Source: Lepidostoma basale
Taxonomy: Eukaryota; Arthropoda; Insecta; Trichoptera; Lepidostomatidae
Assembly (NCBI GenBank): GCA_022606425.2
Contig: JAHDVF020000840.1
Location: 1-64,000 of the forward strand
Reading direction: 5' to 3'
DNA: 64,000 nucleotides
In this document: positions 40,926 through 51,587 of the stretch, piece by piece
How positions within the stretch are numbered: the stretch's first letter is position 1
How the letters are laid out: each line of letters starts with the position of its first letter
Notes under the pieces: generated by a model
Told to the model about the DNA's origin: nothing
The model's database searches: none
The model's input: only the letters and a program-made list of their open reading frames with translations
Position numbers and translations under genes: made by a program

Positions 40926-40959
40926 ACTCTTTCCATCCCGATGTTTTTAACATTCTAAG

Positions 40960-41350
40960 ATATATTCCCATTTCAAAGGCATGAAGCTTTTGAGTGTTAG
41001 TTTTTATTATGTTCCATATTTCTACACCATAGATTGAATGGGGAGCACAACTATAAATATTATTCGTATAAAAACTTGGGTAAGACCAGAATTATAAATA
41101 TTATTCTTAATATAAAATAATGAACGACAATGATAACAAACCAGGCCTTTTTATACAAATGTAAACGGAGAGAATAACCCACTACTCTGCTTTATCCTGA
41201 TATACCTCCCTAAATTCCCTCACATTTGTACAGCAAGACAGACATACACGCACGTTGATTCTTTCGACTTCTCATATGGCCAACCTTTAAAATTTGATAT
41301 ATTTGGTCATACCATGTTTATTTTGACTCTGTACACCATTCACACCGTTA
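40960..41350 (-). mobile_element. LINE-T sub-group, decayed
   Basis: 41150-41350 on the minus strand follows VNGVQSQNKHGMTKY, EVERINVRVCL and CTNV, with the 3' terminus lost. 40960-41060 carries a diverged upstream segment. Similar to 35188. Confidence 0.5.
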
Positions 41351-41354
41351 ACGT

Positions 41355-42600
41355 ATAACATATTCTTCAAATATTGGATATTGAGATGTTTTATTGTTTT
41401 AATTTTATATTCAAACTTTATATTCATGATAAAATCATTTCTAAAAATCACTGATACATGAAATAGTATTTTATTGATATGGAACACCTTTTTAAAACGA
41501 ACAAAACATTTTATTTCTCAAGTAAACTAAACACAATAGATACGGACAAAACTGTAACCTTTGGAAACATCCTTAATTTAAAATTCCGTAAATAATACCT
41601 CTCTGATCTTCAATATCCCTCACCTTTGTAATTTGACATCTATAAAATAAATATCAGTGTATTTTTCTCCCCCTCCCTCGGGAACCCCAGTCTGTCGGCA
41701 CCCCCATGCCTCTCAACCACCCTTAAAGGCCCGCTAAAGTTCCCACCACACTGTGACTGCAGGTTGTAAAAGCTTTGCATTTTGAATCGTTTCTCCCGAC
41801 TTTCCGATTTCGTGTTTCAAATGTCCGTGATTCGTAATGCAATTTTGTTTGTCTTGGTTAATCCTGTTTCTCAATGTTTTTCTAAACGTTTTTTTTCAGT
41901 AACACAATCTAGGATGTTTACTCAGTGTAATTGAAATGTGCCCTTAATTTTAAAGGTTAGAGTTTTCTGTGTTAAAACTTTTAATTAAATTATCCTTATG
42001 TCTTAACAAATAACCAGAATAGAGTATTTAAAAAAAAAAAAATTGGCCGGAAAACAGTTCCAATCCTAATAATTAATTATTAAAATTATATTACGATAGT
42101 GAATTTTATGTTTATTTTAAACACAATACGATTTTAACGGCTGTATGCTGTTTGATACAATAAGTTAGTGCTTGTACAAATTAAAACGTATTAAAATATT
42201 ATAAAAACAGTGTAAATATTGTGTTTCAACAGTATAAGTATATCATTTAGGACCATTACTTTAAAATTAACACACGTTAAGATATGTGTCGTTCCCCGTG
42301 TTCCCTGTTCGTGCCCTGATTTTCTATTTTTCTATCGAGGCTTTATAGAGTGCAAAAATACTACCCTAGAACAGGCTACCCCAGTTGGGAGGTATTATGA
42401 TAAAATCGTTTACCTGGTAAATGTTCAATAAATTAATTATTAATTTAATTTAAACAGGTAAACTCTTTGAAATCCAGAACACAATTAAATACATCTAATG
42501 ATTATTCGATTTCAAAATATACCAAATAATTGCACATTCAGTAAAATACCACTGCAATACGGGTATTGCAAATATTCTAATATAATAATAATTAATATTT
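41355..42600. other. No gene recognised
   Basis: Contains a C-rich patch at 41660-41760 (CCCCCTCCCTCGGGAACCCC). ORF 42219-42431 has no domain. No repeat family was matched. Confidence 0.35.
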
Positions 42601-42604
42601 TTAA

Positions 42605-42830
42605 TTGAAATTTCTTAGTAGAAGTTCATTGAAAATAATGATAACAAAATATATATATAAATATAATTTCTTTTTTATTATATATGCGCTTATGTCCTTC
42701 CACTTGTGTTTAACATCGATCAGAAAATGCCTGCAAGCTGCCTCAAAGCTGCGAAACCGGTTGACGATAAACACAAGTGGAAGCATACTAAATATATAAT
42801 AATCAAGAAATTTTGTACAATTTTTTTTTG
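42605..42830. repeat. HP-G foldback repeat
   Basis: CTTCCACTTGTGTTTA (about 42697-42712) is inverted at TAAACACAAGTGGAAG (42768-42783), with AT-rich outer arms. The centre carries GCAAGCT/AGCTGC, GAAAC, CG and GTT, then GACGAT, a hammerhead-like 3' half. The 5' core (AGAAAAT) is not recognisable as CUGANGA. Confidence 0.65.
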
Positions 42831-42834
42831 TTTT

Positions 42835-44380
42835 CATTATCTAGGATCATAAATTTTTAAACTGAAAAAATATTTTATAAACATTATATTACTTCGGTGA
42901 TCGTCTCGATTCCGATATTGGTTGTCAAGAAACCAGCAAGAAAAAAAGGTGACCAGTGATTAAAATAAATTAAAAAGTAAATCTTTTAGTAGCTTCATAG
43001 TTTTTTTGTATCCCAACTTTAAATGTGTTTCACAATCTTCAAAGACTTGACTACTAAAACTTTACAGAAAAATATGATTTTAGCCTTTTTTATTCTTCAT
43101 TCTATTGTAATATGTAGAAAAATAAATAATTTTTCAGTGCAGTTTCTAATATTGCTCACGGTTCAGTCGTACAGCCCTTCAGCTGAAAGCTCCATTGAAA
43201 CACGGCGTAGCGGGAAATTGATCATGAAGTGGAACTAGTGAGGGGTTGGGTGTCGAGAGAGTGCCTGGAGCGGAGACCTGCAGAGTGCTGAGGGATATCA
43301 TGATTAGTAGCCCATTTACAGACGTACATGCTCGTGGAGAAGTCTGTGAATATTGTAGTCACGCATGACAGTAATATTATCATCTAAATATGTTGTCTTA
43401 TCTTATATACTAACAGTTAAAATTAAAAATGCTGTTGCATCATAATTAAAAAAAAAAACAATTCTTGCGACGTCAAAACTTTCAACATAATGATGTCGCA
43501 AAAAATAAGTGATACAATAAAATCGTTAGTGTCATAGTGTTTCATCATCATTTAATACATGTTAATTTTATTGTAAAACCGTATTAATTTGAAATATGAG
43601 TTAAATCAGACATAAAATATCAATTGTCAAATATTTTTGATACTTATTCATCTTTAATACATAAAATTTGACCATTCATGAATTTTTTGTACGAAAAATA
43701 TTGAGACATCAAAAACGCTCTGAGAAATTATTTATTAAACTATTAGAAAATGACAAAATACACGGAAAAATGTTGTAAATAAGAAAAATGCTATAATATT
43801 ATTGGTTGAATGAATATCAGGTTTCTGAATATGTCTTGAATCTTAAAAAAACATATGCATTAAAAATAAATTACGAAATAAAACTGTAAAACAAATTGAT
43901 ATGTAAGGTTTGGTGGGTCCATTAGGTTTATTACGAAATTAAATACAAACAAATAATTAGGTTAGATTTTATCCATTTACACAATTAGAAGATTAATTAT
44001 AAGTAATAACCATAAGATCATTCTTTTTAAAAAGTAAAAAAAAAAACATAAGAAGCCACACACAAACCGGCGAATATTTATGAGTTCGGATCCATGGACG
44101 AATCCTTAAATATGTATCTAATATCTGTGTGTGGGAACTTAACGTTCCGGATGAACACTGCCTGGCAGACTCGCCCCCAGTCCGCCTGCATTCGCCGGTG
44201 TTAATTAGGCCTGTAATTTGGTTATCTGGATCAAAGTGCAACTGAGACTAACTCAATTTGTTAGCGAACTCGGAAAATAGCGTTTAGTTACTACGTTCAA
44301 TTATTTCCTACTGGTTGATACGTCCAAAAAGCGACTGAAAAATCGATTGACTTTCAAACTTACTCATCTACGAGTATTAC
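42835..44380. other. No gene recognised
   Basis: AT-rich. The ORF 43023-43238 starts with a hydrophobic stretch but lacks other support. 44060-44205 is GC-richer and flanked by CCGGCGAAT inverted copies of unclear meaning. Confidence 0.3.
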
Positions 44381-44382
44381 CC

Positions 44383-44425
44383 GAAGCAGTAAACAGAGAG
44401 GGTGGACCGCCAAACATGTATAATG
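44383..44425 (-). mobile_element. LINE-T scrap
   Basis: CGAAGCAGTAAACAGAGAGG and GTGGACCGCCA match the LINE-T terminal region. Only about 40 bp. Confidence 0.35.
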
Positions 44426-44679
44426 TAACACACCGTTATTCAGCTGCAAATTATTGATTTTATAACTATATTTTAAAACTTATTTTTAACTTTAAGGCCA
44501 CTAAGTAAACATTAATCTGTCTGTCATCGGTACATTTTGAATAAAATATCACTTTTAAAACGAAATTTTCTTATAAACTAAATCATTTTAGCGATAATTG
44601 ATTATATTGGTATCTTCCATGAATAATAAATAATGAATCAAAGTCAATGCGGGCAAAGAGTTAAACAACTGTCCAGTTT

Positions 44680-44790
44680 GTCGATGCCAGCGAGCCTGGC
44701 AAAACCAGTCGCTGGTTAAATTAAGACAAAAATGGAAGTAGTAAAAAACATTGTGTTATTAAATTATAAGCTAAATAAATTTTATGTATT
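44680..44790 (+). repeat. HP-E repeat, plus-strand half
   Basis: CAGTTTGTCGATGCCAGCGA and GCCTGGCAAAACCAGTCGCT, then AAAATGGAAGTAGTAAAAA. Helix I CAGT/GCTG and stem II GCCAG/CTGGC are kept; GAAAC has become AAAAC. Confidence 0.7.
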
Positions 44791-44799
44791 TGAATAATA

Positions 44800-45650
44800 A
44801 TTTGGTATATCTTTCATTAAAAATATTTTAAGGTACCATTCATCAGTCTTCAAGCTTTGTATATCCCTTGAATATAACAATATAAAACTCTACATAAATA
44901 TCATAATTTTCCGTAAAATTCAATAAATAATATAGGTTATATATTTTACATTCACTATCACTTTGTAATGTGGATACACATTTGAATAAATTTGGAAAGC
45001 TTTGTATCTTCAAAATATTTTGTTTCACTTTTCGTAAACATGTTTCAGACTTTACTCTCAACCTTCTTTTATTTTTAATATTACACTTTTAACACGAAAA
45101 AAATGTGAGGGTCACCCAAAAATGTTTGTAAAAAATGCAATAAAGTGTTGTCAAAATACAGTGTTATTAAAATTTCTGATACCTTTTTTTATAGGTTTTC
45201 GATCGTTTTATATGTTTATTATATTTTCGCTTTTTGGGTATGTCCCGTTTTTCGCTTTCTTCGTAAAGGAACTTCAATTCTTCTACAATAGAACGATTGT
45301 ATATCAAGTAGGGTCATTCCTTAATAGAGTGATTTATTTTTTCATTGTGTGATGAGATGAGGCATTCTCTACACAATACAATATTGAAGTAGCAGTTCTG
45401 TTTAATGAGAAAAACCCTTACCTCATTTGTTGGAGTTATGTTTTTTTAATTGTAGACATATTAAAACATTAATGTTAATTCTGTGGAGTTCCATAATGAC
45501 ACTTTTTTATGAATTAAATTTTTTTTTTCAGTATATGAGTTTATTATTATCGACAGGTCTCGAAATCTAGTTCATAAAATATTTTTTTTGTTTATTATCT
45601 CTTTAACATTCATTTATAAAAAGTCTGTTTCAACTCTTAAATATTAACGA
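44800..45650. other. No gene recognised
   Basis: AT-rich ORFs on both strands only. GGAGTTCCATAATGACAC near 45486 is part of a short repeat. Confidence 0.35.
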
Positions 45651-45654
45651 AACT

Positions 45655-45780
45655 GTATGTTTTTTTACATATTTAATTCTATTTTATGGATGTGACATTT
45701 TTTGCGTTGATAAAGAAAAAATGTTATTCTCATAAAATATAATAAAACTTCTTGAAAGCAGCATTTGATTAAAATTTAAA
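45655..45780. repeat. HP-A foldback relic
   Basis: CTATTTTATGGATGTGACAT and AAATGTTATTCTCATAAAAT, AATAAAACTTCTTGAAAGCA. Both arms are present but diverged. Confidence 0.5.
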
Positions 45781-45831
45781 AAAAAATAATACACTTAGTA
45801 TTTGTATTAAAACCACTTTACTTTATTTGGT

Positions 45832-45876
45832 AACACCAACCGGATTCGCTCCCGCCGTAGCTTCGTCAGGGCGAGA
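45832..45876 (-). ncRNA. Hammerhead-like motif (HP-F, minus)
   Basis: Minus strand CTGACGA (45869-45863), stem II GCT/AGC, then GAATC (consensus GAAAC), CG and GTT. The A14 or A15.1 substitution should weaken or abolish cleavage. Confidence 0.45.
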
Positions 45877-45913
45877 GAGTAAGCTAGAGTTCTCTTGTTT
45901 CTCTCTAGTTTAC

Positions 45914-45960
45914 TATAACCTGACGAAGCTCTGGCGAAAGCGAAACCGGTTGGTATTACC
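45914..45960 (+). ncRNA. Hammerhead-ribozyme-like motif (HP-F, plus)
   Basis: CTGACGA (45920-45926), stem II GCT/AGC with a long loop (CTGGCGAA), GAAAC (45942-45946), CG, GTT (45949-45951). GUU is an allowed NUH triplet. Helix I: TATAAC with GGTATTA pairs at four of the first five positions. Confidence 0.5.
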
Positions 45961-46599
45961 AAATAAAGTAGTTTTGATACAAATACTTAGTTTATTATTA
46001 TTTTAATAATGTCACACCAGAAATCAAGTGCTTCATATGAGTTTTTTTTACATTGAACTTATTTATAATTTAGTTTGCTTGTGAGACAAGTTCTTGTAAT
46101 TATGTGATGAATGAACTGCGCATATGTAGGTAACGAGAGTCTACTCTGTATATTGGACTAATCCAAGAGGGTCGTCCTGTTCGGTTGTTATGGAGGGTAA
46201 ACCTGAAGAGTTGTGTAAGATGAGTAGGCGAGTAGGAAGTGTGTAGGGGAGAGGAATAGAAACGTCTAGAAAGGGGTGGAAATCTCAAGAGGAAGTGGAT
46301 GTTATATTGGTTTATATAACACACATGCTTATGGGTAGGTGAGTAGTCGTTTCGTCAAACTGTACTTACGCGAAAGATTCATATGTAAAAGTAAAACTTT
46401 CAGTTCAGTTCATAATATTATCTTTCAGTTCAGTACACAATATATCAGGTGTTTCACTTCATAATATTAAAATGTGTAAAAACATGCATCTCGTCATTTA
46501 TGTACTTAACAAACGAAAAATAATTATGATTTTTTTATGAATGTTGAAAACAATGAAAACAACTGTTTTTTCCATTGTTACGGCCGAAATGCTATGATA

Positions 46600-46737
46600 C
46601 AAAAACATTATAAAATATTCAAATGTCAAACACTGTTATTACGTATAATGATTTATATAAATGAGTTTGTCGTGACAGCTGATTCGCGTTTATAACACCT
46701 GATGATGCCGACATAAGTTAGCGAAACAGTTATCGCA
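46600..46737 (+). repeat. HP-D repeat with hammerhead-like core
   Basis: Half copy related to 25461-25650 (ACACTGTTATTACGTATAAT, GTCGTGACAGCTGATTCGCG). The centre reads CTGATGA (46699-46705), stem II GCCGAC/GTTAGC with an ATAA loop, GAAAC (46723-46727), then AGTTATC where AGCTGTC is expected. Core bases 3-9 are perfect here. Confidence 0.65.
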
Positions 46738-46803
46738 GGGTAGGCGTGGCGATCCATTTTCTTTGCCAACCCTTTCAAGGAAACGGCGTGATGGTTTGTA
46801 CGT
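46738..46803 (+). mobile_element. LINE-T, last 65 bp
   Basis: CAGGGTAGGCGTGGCGATCC, TTGCCAACCCTTTCAAGG, AACGGCGTGATGGTTTG. Directly abuts the HP-D half. Confidence 0.55.
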
Positions 46804-47337
46804 TAAAATTTTCCTATAATTCTACGAGTTTTATAAAACCCTGGCATAGAAATACAATTATTACCTCAACCATTTCTTTAATATGATATTTTAGCGAAAA
46901 ATTAAAATGGATATTGGTGAAATCATACAAAGCCATTTGAATTGTTATGTTTGGTAAGATATATTTTTTTGTTTTTGGCGTGGAAACAGAAAATATACAT
47001 TTTGCCCTTAGCGAGCATATTTCACACAAAACACATTATTATGCTTCAGCCAACGAAGCCGTTTGAAGTTAGAATTGTGTGTTATTGATACGTGAACAAA
47101 ATTTATTTTAAATTTAACACAAAACGTTTCATGGAAGGTTTCTTCGACTATTAGGTTCTCCGCATAAGAGGTATTTCAAAATGTAATACTCGTATGGACA
47201 AAAAAAAATGTTTGAAAGAGTATACTTGTATGCTCTGCTTACATAATAATAATGTATAAGAATCTGTTTTTCTCTCATTTAGTATTATATAAAAAATTAG
47301 CACCGTCGGAAAAAATAACATTAATGAAAAACTTATT

Positions 47338-47905
47338 ACCGGAGGGCTAGGGAACCGTTTTACCGAAGGACTAAGCACAGAGGATGGACCGCCTGCTCTG
47401 TCCCGACACACATCCCTAGGTTTCTCTACATTCATACATCGTAACATGAACGCTCGTCGATTTTTCTGATTTCGAATGTGGCCTCCTTTTAGTATTTGAT
47501 TAATTTGGTAATGCCATGTTTTTCTTGATCTTCGACGGCTTCTCTTTCCACTCACATTCAAACCATTATTCTCTCGTCCATCCGGTCCATATGTCCAAAC
47601 CATTTCAGGGTTCCTTTTTAAATTTTACTTGTGATGCAATCATCTTTTCTTCTTTATTCTGTTGTTCGGTATTCTATCACTATCTCATTTACCGCACATT
47701 TATCTCAGTGATCTCATTCCTATGGCATTGATTCTACTTTCATCTTTCTTTTGCCAGCTCCAAGCATAACTTCCATACATAAGGGTTGGCACTAGAACTC
47801 CATTATGTTCTGCCATCTTTGCTTGTTGATATATTTCTATTTGCAGTGATGGCTTTGAGAGCGTAATTTATTTTGTTCCCAGCACCGACCCTTTTCCATA
47901 TGTTT
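47338..47905 (-). mobile_element. LINE-T, long fragment (about 560 bp)
   Basis: Minus strand: AEHNGVLVPTLMYGSYAWSW (about 47820), RNSQ, EWFGHMDRMDERIMV, VSGKRSRRRSRKTWHYQI, NQILKGGHIRNQKNRRAFML and RCMNVEKPRDVC, then a decayed 3' end. It reaches further 5' than most and shows the LMYGSYAW motif that precedes the C-terminal tail in non-LTR polyproteins. Confidence 0.8.
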
Positions 47906-47909
47906 TATT

Positions 47910-48300
47910 GATGTGATATTTTTCGCTTTGCTATGCAATATCATAAGCATTTCCGATTGATAATGCTCAAGCAGTTCAGAAAATTTCACTCCCCTTGAAT
48001 ATAAGAAATCATCTTGTTTTTATTAATATTCAAATCTTCTTTTTCTTTTCCTTGGTTGAGACCTTTTGGGCTGTTATTCTCTGCGTCAAGTTCTTTCTTG
48101 AGAAGTGAACTGCCAGTTATCTTTTGGTGGTAGTTGCTGAGGTCTGCTTCCTTGAGTAAACTGATCCTTGCTGCTTTTATGGCTCTGGACTCTGGAATTC
48201 TGGTCGTATGTTGTTCAAATGTTGCTAATTTTTGATAATCGTCCAAAATATTGTCAGTACAAAGTTGGTTATATATTTTTTTCATAATTAATACAAACTC
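47910..48300. other. No clear gene; less AT-rich
   Basis: A 127-codon minus-strand frame (47986-48369) overlaps this stretch and the next LINE. Its composition (KEADLSNYHQKITGSSLL, KGLNQGKEKEDL) is not obviously AT-driven, but I recognise no domain. It may be part of the adjacent LINE. Confidence 0.3.
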
Positions 48301-48304
48301 GTTG

Positions 48305-48652
48305 AAGTGGAATTTGGCTGGCCAAGTAGTGAGGACCCAGCACACCCCGAGGTCCGTACGATGACCCATCAGCCCCTTATAACGAGCACCGTGAGAGCCG
48401 GTCTCCTAACACGGATTGGGCATGTATGCCGAGCCGAAGAGACCAGAGTAATCAAGACCCTGTACCCGTCTAGACCGACTAGAGCTCTAGGAAGGCCTAG
48501 ACAGCGCCTAATGGACAATGTTCTGGCTGACGTGGCTAGGCTGGGCGAATCGGACTGCTGGGAGAAAAAAGCGCAGGATCGAGGAGCTTGGCGAAAAATC
48601 ATCAAAGAGACTAAAACTCTTCAAGAGTTGTATGGCCATAGGAAGTAAGTAG
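48305..48652 (+). mobile_element. LINE C-terminal fragment (LLTRIGHVCRAEETR type)
   Basis: An open frame codes LLTRIGHVCRAEETRVIKTL, ALGRPRQRLMDNVLADV and WEKKAQDRGAWRKIIKETKT. This matches the RxGHVxRM, GRPRxRWxD, AQDRxxWR pattern of non-LTR C-termini. The frame is intact to the stop at 48648, so decay is modest. Confidence 0.7.
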
Positions 48653-48659
48653 TATATAG

Positions 48660-48855
48660 CGAGGACAACGGATGATCGGAGAACCGATCATATAAATCCT
48701 GGCAGACCACAAGCCAGATGGTCTGATGACATCAAGAGAGTGGCAGGAGGTCAATGACACAGAGCGGCGAGAGATCGAGAGTTGTGGAAGTCGGGAAGAG
48801 AGGCCTATGTTCAGCACTGGACGAATAAAGGCTGATGATGACGATGATGATGAAT
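48660..48855 (+). mobile_element. RTE-type LINE 3' end
   Basis: Frame NPGRPQARWSDDIKRVAGGQ, then a stop or shift, RAARDRELWKSGREAYVQHW and TNKG, followed by (GAT)n at 48832-48853. It follows the previous LINE end by a few bases. Confidence 0.75.
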
Positions 48856-49075
48856 ACGAATAAAAAGGTCTGTTTTCTTTGAAGTTTTATTATATTTTAT
48901 GTGAATGACATGTTTCGCCTGTCTAAGGCATTATCAAATGTCTTTTGATAAAAAAATTCATTTACGTACATAAAATATAATAAAAACTTGTAGAAAATAG
49001 ACGTTTTAATTCGAATTAATAATATAATATACAGTTTCACATCATTGTTCAAGAAAAAAATAGATTTTTAATATT
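48853..49075. repeat. HP-A foldback repeat
   Basis: Left arm (about 48853-48936) GAAGTTTTATTATATTTTAT, GTGAATGACATGTTTCGCC, TGTCTAAGGCATTATCAAAT; right arm ATAAAATATAATAAAAACTT and TTTAATTCGAATTAATAAT. On the minus strand the left arm holds TTGATAA, stem GCCT/AGGC, GAAAC, AT, GTC: the HP-A core with positions 3 and 8 both changed relative to consensus. Confidence 0.75.
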
Positions 49076-49655
49076 TAAACCTACGCCTTTAACAAAGAAA
49101 AGTTTATGTGATAGGGTAGTACCCAACTAGTTTATAAAGGTAGGTACTTAAGATCATCTAGACAAGCTTTCAAAATATAATAGTGCAGTTAGTTATGGCT
49201 GTCTGGAGGCTGAAAGCTCCACGTACACGTACGTAGCCTCCCGCCCCTGAATAGACTCGCTACTTATATGGGTAGGCACCACTATAGACCAATCTCTGAC
49301 AACCGAAAGAGAAACTGCCGCATATTCAGGTGGTGTCGAAACTTTCTGAAATAAAATTGAAATATGGTCGTTGCTTTAATAGAGAGAATGTTCTCGAAAT
49401 TCAAAAACTTGAAGTTATAACGTAAATATATAAAATTTCATTACATGTAAAAATTGTATTAAAAAGGGTTAAAATATTAACCAGGAAGTTTCAATAACAT
49501 TCAATAACATCGGAAGAGTTCTTACCCCTAATCATTTTAAGGAAACCTGATTGTGTCAGCAATTTTCTTTATACGAATAACAGACGTTTACCAACATCTT
49601 TATATAGCGACGATATTTTAAATTATAGTTTATTGTGTGCACAGAAGATCGAAGG
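49076..49655. other. No gene recognised
   Basis: 49190-49340 is less AT-rich, without a supported ORF. Confidence 0.35.
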
Positions 49656-49660
49656 TCGTC

Positions 49661-49681
49661 AAATCAAATCAAATCAAATCA
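49661..49681. repeat. (AAATC)n microsatellite
   Basis: Four units. The same unit forms the inverted tail of the Jockey-like LINEs at 50092 and 53848, so this may be the remnant of such an insertion. Confidence 0.7.
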
Positions 49682-49845
49682 TTAGCGTTAAAATTTTTGC
49701 ATGTAAATAATAGAAATACTTTGAGCAATCTCGAAATTTAAAAAATAAAATTAGCACTTAAAAATAAAGAAAATATTATAAATAATCAAGTAAATTTAAC
49801 GTCAAGTCCAATATTTGATTTATTTCCTTTGTTGTAAGTAATAAC

Positions 49846-50091
49846 CTGAACCCCAATAAGAACTTTAAAATATTATTTTAAAATTTAAATTGTATCACAA
49901 TATTTGTTATAACAAAAGCATAAACGTTCCAAAAACATCTGTCAGATCTTGTAAACAATTTTATAATATTTTAAATATGTATATTTATAATACGTATCAC
50001 TGAAGAAGGACTGGTTGTCCGAAACATGTCTATGTAATTTTTTTAAATGTAAGTGTTGTATATACAAAATATATAAAAAGAAAAAGAGAAA
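49846..50091 (+). repeat. HP-B repeat, near full-length copy
   Basis: CCTGAACCCCAATAAGAACT, TTGTTATAACAAAAGCATAA, CAATTTTATAATATTTTAAA, the hammerhead-like core at 50000-50030, then GTGTTGTATATACAAAATAT. A Jockey-like LINE begins at its right end. Confidence 0.75.
49990..50040 (+). ncRNA. Hammerhead-ribozyme-like motif (HP-B)
   Basis: CTGAAGA (50000-50006), stem II GGAC/GTCC with loop TGGTT, GAAAC (50021-50025), AT, GTC (50028-50030). All core bases fit. Helix I can pair (ACGTAT, bulged C, A with TATGT) but is imperfect because two bases were lost after GTC relative to the 21786 copy. Confidence 0.6.
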
Positions 50092-50685
50092 CAAATCAAA
50101 TCAGTTTATTTCATCAATAGACACTACAAAATTAATTTTTAAGGTATCTATTGAGAACAGGTAAAATAATATATTGTGTATAGTATACTACCAGAAACGC
50201 ATGACAACATTAGGAACAAAAGATACTCTCCAGAATTAAGAGTATTTGCCTTCTGGACGTTCTTTCACTAATATGAAAGACGTCGATCTCTGAGGAAAAC
50301 GCGTTCAGCAGATTAATTGCTCTTCCCACCAGTGTCACCTGAGGCAGGTTGGTTCTGGCGGCCGGTAGGTAAAACAATCTTTGCTATCGCTGTCGGAGAT
50401 ATCTATCAGGAACAAAAAGCTTAACACCCTCCAGCACAGCCGAGTTTTCGAAATATCCCCTGAGTAATCTAAAGATATGGGTTATGAGATGCCCATCTCT
50501 TCGAAGCTGCAGAGAGTTAGTCTCAAGCATTCCCAAAAAAAAAATGCGGCGGAATAGAGCCACGGATAGCTACCATACTCCCTCAGAACTTTTTTCTGAA
50601 CTCTCTCCAGGATAACAGAATATCTCGCATCGTGAGGACTCCATATCACAGAACCACTTTCGAGTCTGCTCCGAACCAAATGTCG
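50092..50685 (-). mobile_element. Jockey/CR1-like LINE, 3' portion
   Basis: The 3' tail is AAATC units at 50092-50107. Minus strand then gives RQNQ, VTLVGRAINLLNAFSSEIDV, SEERPEGKYS, and upstream VRSRLESGSVIWSPHDARYS, VILERVQKK. Several frameshifts. It is about 90% similar by eye to the 18483 element in the shared parts. Confidence 0.8.
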
Positions 50686-50699
50686 TAGATGTTAGCTTT

Positions 50700-51585
50700 T
50701 GATCCAAATGGTACAATAAAAAGAAAAAGAATTCTGTGACAAATTGCCACAAAGGCTTTTCTAAGGGCTAAATGAAATCTCAAAAGTATTAAAAACTTCT
50801 CAACTACAATTTAAGTTGGTAATAAAGAGAGGGATTTTTAAATATTTATGATACTTTCATTAGCATTTCACAGAGTTTGGAAAGTTTTGCAATTTGCTCC
50901 GTGCCGGATGTATAATATTATTTGATCCTTTTTCAGTAACGGCTCGGAGCCTGAAATGAAATCAGGAAACGTGAAATGCCCTGAAAATCTTTTGAGGATA
51001 TTCCATTTACGTTCTGACGCCGCGCCGGCTGGCAATCTCAAACGCTACTCCTGAACATCATAAAACCCTCAAATATTACAACCGGAAAAGTGAACGTGTA
51101 AAGATATTTAAATTTTAGCGAATATTAAGTTAAACTCTTGAGATGTGACCAATATTGGCTTTGAAGATGTAGAGAAATTTCATGTATAGTTGACAGAAAA
51201 TTATTTGTTTTTAATTTTCATTCTTCGAATTCGATTTGTTTATATTTGTGGTAGCATGTAATTGGCCTCATTTAATTGTTTCTATGTATTAAAAACGCTA
51301 TATGTTACCCAAAATAAATATAGAAAACAAAATTAAATACCATAAAAATATAATTCATAATTTTATATTTAAATAAAGATTTAATTTTAATTTTATTTCT
51401 TTCTTTATTTAAAATAACTTTTCATAGTATATGGTATAGTAATTGTTTGTTAACTAAAAGTTAAACTTTTTATTTCTATTATAAATACATATGTTTTTCT
51501 AAATATAAACAAAGCTTTCATTTTCATTGAATGTTTTATTTATTTAATGAATATTAAAATGAAAATAGGGTAATTGTTAATAAAA
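50700..51585. other. No gene recognised
   Basis: 50860-51080 is unique and less AT-rich, without an ORF. 51180-51580 is extremely AT-rich. Confidence 0.35.
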
Positions 51586-51587
51586 AA

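Larger units (their letters stand above)
45785..46009. repeat. HP-F foldback element with two opposed hammerhead cores
   Basis: Left arm 45785-45870 and right arm 45919-45999 are inverted copies (ACTTTATTTGGTAACACCAA against TTGGTATTACCAAATAAAGT). The ~48-nt centre is itself partly palindromic (AGAGAGTAAGCTAGAG, CTCTCTAGTTTACT). Each arm holds one core: plus CTGACGA at 45920 and minus CTGACGA at 45869-45863. Non-coding. Confidence 0.85.

Noticed and set aside
43023..43238. Secreted-protein exon
   Set aside because: The hydrophobic N-terminal stretch is expected from AT-rich codons and no other support exists.
44058..44205. MITE bounded by CCGGCGAAT inverted ends
   Set aside because: Only about nine bases pair, no target duplication is seen and no second copy occurs in the window.
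47151..47603. 150-codon ORF as a gene
   Set aside because: The N-terminal part is the LINE-T C-terminus and the rest runs into AT-rich flank.
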